From contig JAZGUH010000402.1 in NCBI GenBank assembly GCA_037893225.1, positions 1,612,001-1,676,000 on the forward strand: DNA of 64,000 bases, in the 5' to 3' direction. The stretch's first letter is position 1, and the number at the start of each line of letters is the position of its first letter. Below the pieces are notes generated by a model. That model saw only the letters and a list, made by a program, of their open reading frames with translations, was not told where the DNA came from and did no database searches. The stretch is from Hippasteria phrygiana. Taxonomy: Eukaryota; Echinodermata; Asteroidea; Valvatida; Goniasteridae. Position numbers and translations under genes: made by a program. Shown here piece after piece: positions 1 to 12,359 of this stretch.

Positions 1-153
1 TCTGGGAAAGGCCAGTTGCAATTGTTCATTTGTGGGTCTGAAATAGAAAGATGAAACATCAGCCTTTTCTCTTATCAACTGACATGTCAGACCATTGCCT
101 TTTTTTAAATAGGCTTTTTTCATCTTAAACATGCCCTTTCTGTAGCGAACCAT
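1..153 (-). pseudogene. 5' end of Mutator-like transposase, window-edge copy
   Basis: This is the first 51 codons of the transposase N-terminal region. The start codon at 153-151 sits in a strong Kozak context (CCACCATGG read on the minus strand). The rest of this copy lies before the window. It shows that the repeat continues to the left of position 1. The visible part is basic (Lys/Arg rich), with no finger or catalytic motif yet. Confidence 0.7.
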
Positions 154-585
154 GGTGGACCTTTCAGTTGGTGAGTAATTAGGGTTATGAAGAGTTTTGT
201 TTATTCCATGTCACTATGAACAACAAAAGAATAATGGTGCACTAACAATAAACATCCATTGCAAAGCTATTGCATTTCATTCAGTGCATGCTTAAGTTAC
301 TGCTTCCCTGTTGTTCCAATAACCAAAGGCATTTTCTAAATATGAACTAGTTGGTGAAATGAAAATTATTAAATTCATAAAGCAAGTCAAAATGAATTCG
401 ATTTGTGACATTTCTCTTTTCGTCAGAGTTTTGGCTTATCTTGCCTAATAGTATAGTTTGAAAAAATGTCTGCGCAGTACAATAATGTCAACACTAGTTA
501 ACTAGTGCACGCCCCAACCAGTTGATTGTTTCAGAACCATTTATAGCCTTTCTCCAATTTGATTTCTGTAATAGCCAACCGGTAC

Positions 586-703
586 CTCTTTCACAGTTTT
601 CACCCACAAAACCATCGCTGCACCGGCAGACTACTGCGACGTTTACCCCCCGTACACGTGGCTCCATTCTGACACGGATTAACGCTCTCATGACACGGGC
701 CCA
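586..703 (-). pseudogene. EGF-like domain exon, frameshifted
   Basis: On the minus strand a pyrimidine-rich tract ending in TTCACAG (acceptor at 704) opens a 118 nt segment that ends in AGAG before GTACC (donor at 585). It encodes the six-cysteine EGF pattern C-x6-C-x5-C, then C-x-C-x8-C, with the typical NPCQNGATC and CSDGFVGENCE stretches. The two halves are in different frames; the switch falls in a run of six G. Without one G the exon would be 117 nt and symmetric phase 1-1, the usual form of EGF exons. It looks like a captured host exon that has since decayed. No other exon of such a gene is visible nearby. Confidence 0.6.
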
Positions 704-770
704 CTGTGAACATAAAAACCCAATCACAAACAGATTAGCCTATTTGGTTCAGCACTATCGTATATGGATT

Positions 771-1027
771 GTGGCCCTGAAGGGACATGCACACATCGCA
801 CATTTTCTGCGCACATTTTCTGCGCACATTTTCTGCGCACATTTTCTGCGCACATTTTCTGCGCACATTTTCTGCGCACATTTTCTGCGCACATTTTCTG
901 CGCACATTTTCTGCGCACATTTTCTGCGCACATTTTCTGCGCACATTTTCTGCGCACATTTTCTGCGCACATTTTCTGCGCACATTTTCTGCGCACATTT
1001 TCTGCGCACATTTTCTGCGCACATTTT
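771..1027. repeat. 13-bp minisatellite with left inverted repeat only
   Basis: About 17.5 copies of the 13-mer CATTTTCTGCGCA (801-1027) follow the left 19-bp inverted repeat GTGGCCCTGAAGGGACATG (771-789). The right partner seen in HORs 2, 3, 5 and 6 is deleted. The array runs straight into AGAGAACAAAATGGG, which elsewhere lies about 0.5 kb further on. The array is open in all six frames only because 13 is not a multiple of 3 and the unit has no stop, so it is not treated as coding. Confidence 0.9.
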
Positions 1028-1101
1028 AGAGAACAAAATGGGTTCTGTCTTTCTTTTCTTTGTTTGCTCTCGCTGTCTTTTTATTCACATACACATTTCA
1101 G

Positions 1102-1530
1102 ATGCCTATCCGCCATGTTAATTGTTACCAACATAATGCAGATTTCTTAAACCATAGCAAAATGGATTCCATCTGGAAGGCCTTAATTAAAGGCAAGATT
1201 TTAAGAAAGACTGTACACAGAGGCAGAAAAAATTGTAGAATATGGACAGGAAATGTCCAGCAGAAATATGGCATTATTAATGTTGTCATGCCTGGCTCAA
1301 AATCAAATTCACGCACAAGGATGCGTGTGCACAGGTTGACTTACATTGTTTATTCTGGAGTCCTTGATCTTCCCCGGGGGTATGATGTCAGTCACCTGTG
1401 CCACAACTCCTTGTGTGTGAATTTTGATCACCTGTCACTTGAGCCACACGCCATCAACACTGCAAGATCTCGTTGTAAGAGATGCCGTTTGTGTTCGGGC
1501 CATGGCCCATACAAGGATTGTCTTCTTTAA
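1102..1530 (+). CDS. I-PpoI-like His-Me finger (HNH) endonuclease, copy 1
   Basis: The ORF encodes a 142-residue protein expected to cut DNA through a zinc-stabilised beta-beta-alpha-metal fold. The start is the ATG directly after a pyrimidine-rich tract ending in TTTCAG, a strong splice acceptor. The DNA-facing first half has NCRIWTG at 44-50. The second half has VSHLCHNSLC at 96-105 with His98, Cys100 and Cys105, then His110, Asn119, Cys125, Cys131, His134 and Cys140. These positions closely parallel the I-PpoI active-site His98/Asn119 and its two zinc sites. It converges on the transposase gene. In this copy the upstream leader is deleted. Family (zinc-binding loop of homing endonucleases) is assigned from the motifs. 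Confidence 0.75.
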   Translation: MPIRHVNCYQHNADFLNHSKMDSIWKALIKGKILRKTVHRGRKNCRIWTGNVQQKYGIINVVMPGSKSNSRTRMRVHRLTYIVYSGVLDLPRGYDVSHLCHNSLCVNFDHLSLEPHAINTARSRCKRCRLCSGHGPYKDCLL

Positions 1531-1900
1531 AATGTAATTAAGGAGAACTTTTTGGCTCACCATTAAGTTTGATAACTGAAATTGCTCTCCATTTTTTGAT
1601 GCTACACTTTTTGCTTTTATAATTCATTTTTAATTGAAACGTATGCTGTAATTGTGCTCACTCTGAATTCTTTGCCAATCCACATCTGGAGGGATTGCTG
1701 ACTTGGGTTCCAGTTGCCCTTTCTTTTTCTACAATGACTTGGCACAGTTGTACAAGTTATATCGTTGTGCCCTACACTTTGCCCTTCGTATTTTATAATG
1801 TGTGCTCCTAGCCCGTTGGGAATGATATTTTTCTTTTCTGTCCATTTCAGCCAGACTTTTGGCAGCTGCAGATCCTGGCAAAACAGGACAACCTGCAGCT

Positions 1901-3104
1901 TCACACTTGACTGAGGATGATTAAGTTGGCATGGCCATTGTTGACAAGGTGAACTGCGCTGTGGTCTCTTGAGAGAGCATTTCTGGAAAAGGTTAGTGTC
2001 CCTTTTGGATTAGTACTTGAAAAAGCATGGTTCATGGACTCTGCTTTTTGTGTACTTGTCCCATATCTGGTTTTTTGCATTGCCTCGTGACCAATTCTCT
2101 TCTGAATTTTCAGTAAAAGCAGTTTCTTGTCAGACTCGAGCATTTTCAGTTTTCCCCTAACATGGACAGGAAGGTAGGGAAATCTGTTATTGCCATTGCA
2201 AACCAAGGACCGCTTTTTGCAAAGGTTGTGGCGACCTTGGTAACATTCGGGAATGGTTGAGGCAGCCTGTTCAGCCATGTCATACATTTGGGCAAAGTTT
2301 CTCCCACATTTCTTGAGGATTGCCCCTGCTTCTGCTTGTACCCTGTGACTTACATCGTCACCTAACCGGTCTTGTATCTTTTTTTTTTTCATTTTTAGTT
2401 CTACCAGGCATCATGTCACCACTGAATTTGGCCCGACTGATTGCTGAACTGAGTGATCGATTTAAGTAAGGTGGGTCAAAAAAGTGTTCTGGCTCGATAC
2501 CTGCTTTAATTCTCATCTGAGACATAAAACCTTTTGCCATACACCCGTCCGCATCGCTTGTTACTCTTTCTGCCAACAAGGGTTCCTTACACTCTAGAAG
2601 TTTCTTGGCACAACATTGAATTCCCCCTTCTCTTTCATCCCCCATGTTGTAATTTGCTGGGCGTGTAGCACTACAAGAATCTGTGTGCTCGGAACACTTG
2701 TTACTGCTGTGTTTGCCCGACATTTGATTTGCACATTTACAGAGTTTATTCTCGTGGTGGTACATTACTACCATTTTTTTGGTGGTTACATTCTCACATA
2801 CTACGTCCCTAGTTTGGGTTGCCGGCACAAGTGGTGTTTTTTTCCGACAGTTTCTCAAGGGGTTATTGTATTGTCTATCTAATTCGACAGCAATCGGTTT
2901 TTCTCTGTCATAGCCCTGTAATTCTTAAATACCTTTGACCAGTTTTCTCTTTTCAGCCATACATCTAACATTTTCATTGATAATAATGTCCCCACATTTG
3001 CTTGCTGTTTTCTGCAGCCCACTGATTGAAGGAACAGTTGTACCCAATGCTGTCAAAAGTCGTCTTGCTCCTGTGGCTGCAATACCCGTGTTGAGGAGAC
3101 CAAC
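1901..3104 (-). pseudogene. Mutator-like transposase body, unit 1
   Basis: This is the catalytic part of a DDE transposase. From 5' to 3' on the minus strand: a GLLNTGIAATGARRLL helix-turn segment; an in-frame TAA; ELDRQYNN holding the probable first Asp; a Cys/His cluster (NKLCKCANQ to CSATRPANYN); VTSDADGC with the second Asp; and QKAESMN with the third acidic residue. The reading frame breaks at a run of 11 A (about 2381-2391), giving two ORFs (2358-2858 and 1901-2392). A 4-bp CTGA insert at the 3' end gives an early stop. The arrangement matches the animal Mutator-like transposase domain (Pfam Mutator, from memory). The N-terminal part is absent. Private change: Phe to Leu in KTPLVPATQ. 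Confidence 0.75.
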
Positions 3105-3643
3105 CTAAAAGGTATGATGTCAGTATGATGTCAGTCACCTGTGCCACAACTCCTTGTGTGTGAATTTTGATCACCTGTCACTTGAGCCACACGCCATCAA
3201 CACTGCAAGATCTCGTTGTAAGAGATGCCGTTTGTGTTCGGGCCATGGCCCATACAAGGATTGTCTTCTTTAAAATGTAATTAAGGAGAACTTTTTGGCT
3301 CACCATTAAGTTTGATAACTGAAATTGCTCACCATTTTTTGATGCTACACTTTTTGCTTTTATAATTCATTTTTAATTGAAACGTATGCTGTAATTGTGC
3401 TCACTCTGAATTCTTTGCCAATCCACATCTGGAGGGATTGCTGACTTGGGTTCCAGTTGCCCTTTCTTTTTCTACAATGACTTGGCACAGTTGTACAAGT
3501 TATATCGTTGTGCCCTACACTTTGCCCTTCGTATTTTATAATGTGTGCTCCTAGCCCGTTGGGAATGATATTTTTCTTTTCTGTCCATTTCAGCCAGACT
3601 TTTGGCAGCTGCAGATCCTGGCAAAACAGGACAACCTGCAGCT

Positions 3644-4848
3644 TCACACTTGACTGAGGATGATTAAGTTGGCATGGCCATTGTTGACAAGGTGAACTGC
3701 GCTGTGGTCTCTTGAGAGAGCATTTCTGGAAAAGGTTAGTGTCCCTTTTGGATTAGTACTTGAAAAAGCATGGTTCATGGACTCTGCTTTTTGTGTACTT
3801 GTCCCATATCTGGTTTTTTGCATTGCCTCGTGACCAATTCTCTTCTGAATTTTCAGTAAAAGCAGTTTCTTGTCAGACTCGAGCATTTTCAGTTTTCCCC
3901 TAACATGGACAGGAAGGTAGGGAAATCTGTTATTGCCATTGCAAACCAAGGACCGCTTTTTGCAAAGGTTGTGGCGACCTCGGTAACATTCGGGAATGGT
4001 TGAGGCAGCCTGTTCAGCCATGTCATACATTTGGGCAAAGTTTCTCCCACATTTCTTGAGGATTGCCCCTGCTTCTGCTTGTACCCTGTGACTTACATCG
4101 TCACCTAACCGGTCTTGTATCTTTTTTTTTCTTCATTTTTAGTTCTACCAGGCATCATGTCACCACTGAATTTGGCCCGACTGATTGCTGAACTGAGTGA
4201 TCGATTTAAGTAAGGTGGGTCAAAAAAGTGTTCTGGCTCGATACCTGCTTTAATTCTCATCTGAGACATAAAACCTTTTGCCATACACCCGTCCGCATCG
4301 CTTGTTACTCTTTCTGCCAACAAGGGTTCCTTACACTCTAGAAGTTTCTTGGCACAACATTGAATTCCCCCTTCTCTTTCATCCCCCATGTTGTAATTTG
4401 CTGGGCGTGTAGCACTACAAGAATCTGTGTGCTCGGAACACTTGTTACTGCTGTGTTTGCCTGACATTTGATTTGCACATTTACAGAGTTTATTCTCGTG
4501 GTGGTACATTACTACCATTTTTTTGGTGGTTACATTCTCACATACTACGTCCCTAGTTTGGGTTGCCGGCACAAATGGTGTTTTTTCCCGACAGTTTCTC
4601 AAGGGGTTATTGTATTGTCTATCTAATTCGACAGCAATCGGTTTTTCTCTGTCATAGCCCTGTAATTCTTAAATACCTTTGACCAGTTTTCTCTTTTCAG
4701 CCATACATCTAACATTTTCATTGATAATAATGTCCCCACATTTGCTTGCTGTTTTCTGCAGCCCACTGATTGAAGGAACAGTTGTACCCAATGCTGTCAA
4801 AAGTCGTCTTGCTCCTGTGGCTGCAATACCCGTGTTGAGGAGACCAAC
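3644..4848 (-). pseudogene. Mutator-like transposase body, unit 2
   Basis: The A-tract is 12 nt and interrupted by a G, putting the downstream part in the third frame (ORFs 4105-4602 and 3644-4030). It shares the NCREKTPF change with unit 24. The CTGA insert is present. Confidence 0.72.
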
Positions 4849-5387
4849 CTAAAAGGTATGATGTCAGTATGATGTCAGTCACCTGTGCCACAACTCCTTG
4901 TGTGTGAATTTTGATCACCTGTCACTTGAGCCACACGCCATCAACACTGCAAGATCTCGTTGTAAGAGATGCCGTTTGTGTTCGGGCCATGGCCCATACA
5001 AGGATTGTCTTCTTTAAAATGTAATTAAGGAGAACTTTTTGGCTCACCATTAAGTTTGATAACTGAAATTGCTCACCATTTTTTGATGCTACACTTTTTG
5101 CTTTTATAATTCATTTTTAATTGAAACGTATGCTGTAATTGTGCTCACTCTGAATTCTTTGCCAATCCACATCTGGAGGGATTGCTGACTTGGGTTCCAG
5201 TTGCCCTTTCTTTTTCTACAATGACTTGGCACAGTTGTACAAGTTATATCGTTGTGCCCTACACTTTGCCCTTCGTATTTTATAATGTGTGCTCCTAGCC
5301 CGTTGGGAATGATATTTTTCTTTTCTGTCCATTTCAGCCAGACTTTTGGCAGCTGCAGATCCTGGCAAAACAGGACAACCTGCAGCT

Positions 5388-6591
5388 TCACACTTGACTG
5401 AGGATGATTAAGTTGGCATGGCCATTGTTGACAAGGTGAACTGCGCTGTGGTCTCTTGAGAGAGCATTTCTGGAAAAGGTTAGTGTCCCTTTTGGATTAG
5501 TACTTGAAAAAGCATGGTTCATGGACTCTGCTTTTTGTGTACTTGTCCCATATCTGGTTTTTTGCATTGCCTCGTGACCAATTCTCTTCTGAATTTTCAG
5601 TAAAAGCAGTTTCTTGTCAGACTCGAGCATTTTCAGTTTTCCCCTAACATGGACAGGAAGGTAGGGAAATCTGTTATTGCCATTGCAAACCAAGGACCGC
5701 TTTTTGCAAAGGTTGTGGCGACCTCGGTAACATTCGGGAATGGTTGAGGCAGCCTGTTCAGCCATGTCATACATTTGGGCAAAGTTTCTCCCACATTTCT
5801 TGAGGATTGCCCCTGCTTCTGCTTGTACCCTGTGACTTACATCGTCACCTAACCGGTCTTGTATCTTTTTTTTTTTCATTTTTAGTTCTACCAGGCATCA
5901 TGTCACCACTGAATTTGGCCCGACTGATTGCTGAACTGAGTGATCGATTTAAGTAAGGTGGGTCAAAAAAGTGTTCTGGCTCGATACCTGCTTTAATTCT
6001 CATCTGAGACATAAAACCTTTTGCCATACACCCGTCCGCATCGCTTGTTACTCTTTCTGCCAACAAGGGTTCCTTACACTCTAGAAGTTTCTTGGCACAA
6101 CATTGAATTCCCCCTTCTCTTTCATCCCCCATGTTGTAATTTGCTGGGCGTGTAGCACTACAAGAATCTGTGTGCTCGGAACACTTGTTACTGCTGTGTT
6201 TGCCTGACATTTGATTTGCACATTTACAGAGTTTATTCTCGTGGTGGTACATTACTACCATTTTTTTGGTGGTTACATTCTCACATACTACGTCCCTAGT
6301 TTGGGTTGCCGGCACAAATGGTGTTTTTTTCCGACAGTTTCTCAAGGGGTTATTGTATTGTCTATCTAATTCGACAGCAATCGGTTTTTCTCTGTCATAG
6401 CCCTGTAATTCTTAAATACCTTTGACCAGTTTTCTCTTTTCAGCCATACATCTAACATTTTCATTGATAATAATGTCCCCACATTTGCTTGCTGTTTTCT
6501 GCAGCCCACTGATTGAAGGAACAGTTGTACCCAATGCTGTCAAAAGTCGTCTTGCTCCTGTGGCTGCAATACCCGTGTTGAGGAGACCAAC
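5388..6591 (-). pseudogene. Mutator-like transposase body, unit 3
   Basis: The A11 tract splits the frame (5845-6345 and 5388-5879). The CTGA insert is present. It carries the common ECYRGR variant. Confidence 0.72.
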
Positions 6592-7130
6592 CTAAAAGGT
6601 ATGATGTCAGTATGATGTCAGTCACCTGTGCCACAACTCCTTGTGTGTGAATTTTGATCACCTGTCACTTGAGCCACACGCCATCAACACTGCAAGATCT
6701 CGTTGTAAGAGATGCCGTTTGTGTTCGGGCCATGGCCCATACAAGGATTGTCTTCTTTAAAATGTAATTAAGGAGAACTTTTTGGCTCACCATTAAGTTT
6801 GATAACTGAAATTGCTCACCATTTTTTGATGCTACACTTTTTGCTTTTATAATTCATTTTTAATTGAAAGGTATGCTGTAATTGTGCTCACTCTGAATTC
6901 TTTGCCAATCCACATCTGGAGGGATTGCTGACTTGGGTTCCAGTTGCCCTTTCTTTTTCTACAATGACTTGGCACAGTTGTACAAGTTATATCGTTGTGC
7001 CCTACACTTTGCCCTTCGTATTTTATAATGTGTGCTCCTAGCCCGTTGGGAATGATATTTTTCTTTTCTGTCCATTTCAGCCAGACTTTTGGCAGCTGCA
7101 GATCCTGGCAAAACAGGACAACCTGCAGCT

Positions 7131-8334
7131 TCACACTTGACTGAGGATGATTAAGTTGGCATGGCCATTGTTGACAAGGTGAACTGCGCTGTGGTCTCTT
7201 GAGAGAGCATTTCTGGAAAAGGTTAGTGTCCCTTTTGGATTAGTACTTGAAAAAGCATGGTTCATGGACTCTGCTTTTTGTGTACTTGTCCCATATCTGG
7301 TTTTTTGCATTGCCTCGTGACCAATTCTCTTCTGCATTTTCAGTAAAAGCAGTTTCTTGTCAGACTCGAGCATTTTCAGTTTTCCCCTAACATGGACAGG
7401 AAGGTAGGGAAATCTGTTATTGCCATTGCAAACCAAGGACCGCTTTTTGCAAAGGTTGTGGCGACCTCGGTAACATTCGGGAATGGTTGAGGCAGCCTGT
7501 TCAGCCATGTCATACATTTGGGCAAAGTTTCTCCCACATTTCTTGAGGATTGCCCCTGCTTCTGCTTGTACCCTGTGACTTACATCGTCACCTAACCGGT
7601 CTTGTATCTTTTTTTTTTTCATTTTTAGTTCTACCAGGCATCATGTCACCACTGAATTTGGCCCGACTGATTGCTGAACTGAGTGATCGATTTAAGTAAG
7701 GTGGGTCAAAAAAGTGTTCTGGCTCGATACCTGCTTTAATTCTCATCTGAGACATAAAACCTTTTGCCATACACCCGTCCGCATCGCTTGTTACTCTTTC
7801 TGCCAACAAGGGTTCCTTACACTCTAGAAGTTTCTTGGCACAACATTGAATTCCCCCTTCTCTTTCATCCCCCATGTTGTAATTTGCTGGGCGTGTAGCA
7901 CTACAAGAATCTGTGTGCTCGGAACACTTGTTACTGCTGTGTTTGCCTGACATTTGATTTGCACATTTACAGAGTTTATTCTCGTGGTGGTACATTACTA
8001 CCATTTTTTTGGTGGTTACATTCTCACATACTACGTCCCTAGTTTGGGTTGCCGGCACAAATGGTGTTTTTTTCCGACAGTTTCTCAAGGGGTTATTGTA
8101 TTGTCTATCTAATTCGACAGCAATCGGTTTTTCTCTGTCATAGCCCTGTAATTCTTAAATACCTTTGACCAGTTTTCTCTTTTCAGCCATACATCTAACA
8201 TTTTCATTGATAATAATGTCCCCACATTTGCTTGCTGTTTTCTGCAGCCCACTGATTGAAGGAACAGTTGTACCCAATGCTGTCAAAAGTCGTCTTGCTC
8301 CTGTGGCTGCAATACCCGTGTTGAGGAGACCAAC
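7131..8334 (-). pseudogene. Mutator-like transposase body, unit 4
   Basis: The A11 tract splits the frame. Private change Ile to Met (LLLKMQKR). The CTGA insert is present. Confidence 0.72.
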
Positions 8335-8873
8335 CTAAAAGGTATGATGTCAGTATGATGTCAGTCACCTGTGCCACAACTCCTTGTGTGTGAATTTTGA
8401 TCACCTGTCACTTGAGCCACACGCCATCAACACTGCAAGATCTCGTTGTAAGAGATGCCGTTTGTGTTCGGGCCATGGCCCATACAAGGATTGTCTTCTT
8501 TAAAATGTAATTAAGGAGAACTTTTTGGCTCACCATTAAGTTTGATAACTGAAATTGCTCACCATTTTTTGATGCTACACTTTTTGCTTTTATAATTCAT
8601 TTTTAATTGAAACGTATGCTGTAATTGTGCTCACTCTGAATTCTTTGCCAATCCACATCTGGAGGGATTGCTGACTTGGGTTCCAGTTGCCCTTTCTTTT
8701 TCTACAATGACTTGGCACAGTTGTACAAGTTATATCGTTGTGCCCTACACTTTGCCCTTCGTATTTTATAATGTGTGCTCCTAGCCCGTTGGGAATGATA
8801 TTTTTCTTTTCTGTCCATTTCAGCCAGACTTTTGGCAGCTGCAGATCCTGGCAAAACAGGACAACCTGCAGCT

Positions 8874-10077
8874 TCACACTTGACTGAGGATGATTAAGTT
8901 GGCATGGCCATTGTTGACAAGGTGAACTGCGCTGTGGTCTCTTGAGAGAGCATTTCTGGAAAAGGTTAGTGTCCCTTTTGGATTAGTACTTGAAAAAGCA
9001 TGGTTCATGGACTCTGCTTTTTGTGTACTTGTCCCATATCTGGTTTTTTGCATTGCCTCGTGACCAATTCTCTTCTGAATTTTCAGTAAAAGCAGTTTCT
9101 TGTCAGACTCGAGCATTTTCAGTTTTCCCCTAACATGGACAGGAAGGTAGGGAAATCTGTTATTGCCATTGCAAACCAAGGACCGCTTTTTGCAAAGGTT
9201 GTGGCGACCTTGGTAACATTCGGGAATGGTTGAGGCAGCCTGTTCAGCCATGTCATACATTTGGGCAAAGTTTCTCCCACATTTCTTGAGGATTGCCCCT
9301 GCTTCTGCTTGTACCCTGTGACTTACATCGTCACCTAACCGGTCTTGTATCTTTTTTTTTTTCATTTTTAGTTCTACCAGGCATCATGTCACCACTGAAT
9401 TTGGCCCGACTGATTGCTGAACTGAGTGATCGATTTAAGTAAGGTGGGTCAAAAAAGTGTTCTGGCTCGATACCTGCTTTAATTCTCATCTGAGACATAA
9501 AACCTTTTGCCATACACCCGTCCGCATCGCTTGTTACTCTTTCTGCCAACAAGGGTTCCTTACACTCTAGAAGTTTCTTGGCACAACATTGAATTCCCCC
9601 TTCTCTTTCATCCCCCATGTTGTAATTTGCTGGGCGTGTAGCACTACAAGAATCTGTGTGCTCGGAACACTTGTTACTGCTGTGTTTGCCCGACATTTGA
9701 TTTGCACATTTACAGAGTTTATTCTCGTGGTGGTACATTACTACCATTTTTTTGGTGGTTACATTCTCACATACTACGTCCCTAGTTTGGGTTGCCGGCA
9801 CAAATGGTGTTTTTTTCCGACAGTTTCTCAAGGGGTTATTGTATTGTCTATCTAATTCGACAGCAATCGGTTTTTCTCTGTCATAGCCCTGTAATTCTTA
9901 AATACCTTTGACTAGTTTTCTCTTTTCAGCCATACATCTAACATTTTCATTGATAATAATGTCCCCACATTTGCTTGCTGTTTTCTGCAGCCCACTGATT
10001 GAAGGAACAGTTGTACCCAATGCTGTCAAAAGTCGTCTTGCTCCTGTGGCTGCAATACCCGTGTTGAGGAGACCAAC
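8874..10077 (-). pseudogene. Mutator-like transposase body, unit 5
   Basis: A11 tract. It has the ECYQGR variant (CpG to TpG change), shared with units 1, 11, 13, 21, 22 and 23. The CTGA insert is present. Confidence 0.72.
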
Positions 10078-10616
10078 CTAAAAGGTATGATGTCAGTATG
10101 ATGTCAGTCACCTGTGCCACAACTCCTTGTGTGTGAATTTTGATCACCTGTCACTTGAGCCACACGCCATCAACACTGCAAGATCTCGTTGTAAGAGATG
10201 CCGTTTGTGTTCGGGCCATGGCCCATACAAGGATTGTCTTCTTTAAAATGTAATTAAGGAGAACTTTTTGGCTCACCATTAAGTTTGATAACTGAAATTG
10301 CTCACCATTTTTTGATGCTACACTTTTTGCTTTTATAATTCATTTTTAATTGAAACGTATGCTGTAATTGTGCTCACTCTGAATTCTTTGCCAATCCACA
10401 TCTGGAGGGATTGCTGACTTGGGTTCCAGTTGCCCTTTCTTTTTCTACAATGACTTGGCACAGTTGTACAAGTTATATCGTTGTGCCCTACACTTTGCCC
10501 TTCGTATTTTATAATGTGTGCTCCTAGCCCGTTGGGAATGATATTTTTCTTTTCTGTCCATTTCAGCCAGACTTTTGGCAGCTGCAGATCCTGGCAAAAC
10601 AGGACAACCTGCAGCT

Positions 10617-11820
10617 TCACACTTGACTGAGGATGATTAAGTTGGCATGGCCATTGTTGACAAGGTGAACTGCGCTGTGGTCTCTTGAGAGAGCATTTCT
10701 GGAAAAGGTTAGTGTCCCTTTTGGATTAGTACTTGAAAAAGCATGGTTCATGGACTCTGCTTTTTGTGTACTTGTCCCATATCTGGTTTTTTGCATTGCC
10801 TCGTGACCAATTCTCTTCTGAATTTTCAGTAAAAGCAGTTTCTTGTCAGACTCGAGCATTTTCAGTTTTCCCCTAACATGGACAGGAAGGTAGGGAAATC
10901 TGTTATTGCCATTGCAAACCAAGGACCGCTTTTTGCAAAGGTTGTGGCGACCTCGGTAACATTCGGGAATGGTTGAGGCAGCCTGTTCAGCCATGTCATA
11001 CATTTGGGCAAAGTTTCTCCCACATTTCTTGAGGATTGCCCCTGCTTCTGCTTGTACCCTGTGACTTACATCGTCACCTAACCGGTCTTGTATCTTTTTT
11101 TTTTTCATTTTTAGTTCTACCAGGCATCATGTCACCACTGAATTTGGCCCGACTGATTGCTGAACTGAGTGATCGATTTAAGTAAGGTGGGTCAAAAAAG
11201 TGTTCTGGCTCGATACCTGCTTTAATTCTCATCTGAGACATAAAACCTTTTGCCATACACCCGTCCGCATCGCTTGTTACTCTTTCTGCCAACAAGGGTT
11301 CCTTACACTCTAGAAGTTTCTTGGCACAACATTGAATTCCCCCTTCTCTTTCATCCCCCATGTTGTAATTTGCTGGGCGTGTAGCACTACAAGAATCTGT
11401 GTGCTCGGAACACTTGTTACTGCTGTGTTTGCCCGACATTTGATTTGCACATTTACAGAGTTTATTCTCGTGGTGGTACATTACTACCATTTTTTTGGTG
11501 GTTACATTCTCACATACTACGTCCCTAGTTTGGGTTGCCGGCACAAATGGTGTTTTTTTCCGACAGTTTCTCAAGGGGTTATTGTATTGTCTATCTAATT
11601 CGACAGCAATCGGTTTTTCTCTGTCATAGCCCTGTAATTCTTAAATACCTTTGACCAGTTTTCTCTTTTCAGCCATACATCTAACATTTTCATTGATAAT
11701 AATGTCCCCACATTTGCTTGCTGTTTTCTGCAGCCCACTGATTGAAGGAACAGTTGTACCCAATGCTGTCAAAAGTCGTCTTGCTCCTGTGGCTGCAATA
11801 CCCGTGTTGAGGAGACCAAC
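10617..11820 (-). pseudogene. Mutator-like transposase body, unit 6
   Basis: A11 tract, CTGA insert present, ECYRGR variant. No private protein change. Confidence 0.72.
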
Positions 11821-12359
11821 CTAAAAGGTATGATGTCAGTATGATGTCAGTCACCTGTGCCACAACTCCTTGTGTGTGAATTTTGATCACCTGTCACTTG
11901 AGCCACACGCCATCAACACTGCAAGATCTCGTTGTAAGAGATGCCGTTTGTGTTCGGGCCATGGCCCATACAAGGATTGTCTTCTTTAAAATGTAATTAA
12001 GGAGAACTTTTTGGCTCACCATTAAGTTTGATAACTGAAATTGCTCACCATTTTTTGATGCTACACTTTTTGCTTTTATAATTCATTTTTAATTGAAACG
12101 TATGCTGTAATTGTGCTCACTCTGAATTCTTTGCCAATCCACATCTGGAGGGATTGCTGACTTGGGTTCCAGTTGCCCTTTCTTTTTCTACAATGACTTG
12201 GCACAGTTGTACAAGTTATATCGTTGTGCCCTACACTTTGCCCTTCGTATTTTATAATGTGTGCTCCTAGCCCGTTGGGAATGATATTTTTCTTTTCTGT
12301 CCATTTCAGCCAGACTTTTGGCAGCTGCAGATCCTGGCAAAACAGGACAACCTGCAGCT

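Noticed and set aside
801..1027. CRISPR-like array.
   Set aside because: No unique spacers; the 13-mer units are directly adjacent and the context is eukaryotic.
1060..1101. Upstream TTG start extending the HNH ORF by 14 codons.
   Set aside because: The extension is the pyrimidine-rich tract of a splice acceptor; the ATG after TTTCAG is the better start.
724..1150. Several long overlapping ORFs on both strands through the 13-bp minisatellite (also in the other five arrays).
   Set aside because: A stop-free 13-mer is automatically open in all six frames; the 13-residue periodic peptides are a by-product of the repeat.
1617..1904. Minus-strand 95-codon ORF in every unit.
   Set aside because: It is an alternative frame of the transposase 3' end. 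In copies without CTGA the true frame runs through the same bases as the 219-residue C-terminal ORF.
2616..2882. Plus-strand 88-codon ORF (MNSPFSF...) in many units.
   Set aside because: It lies antisense to the transposase Cys/His region, and its presence depends on a silent base of the transposase.
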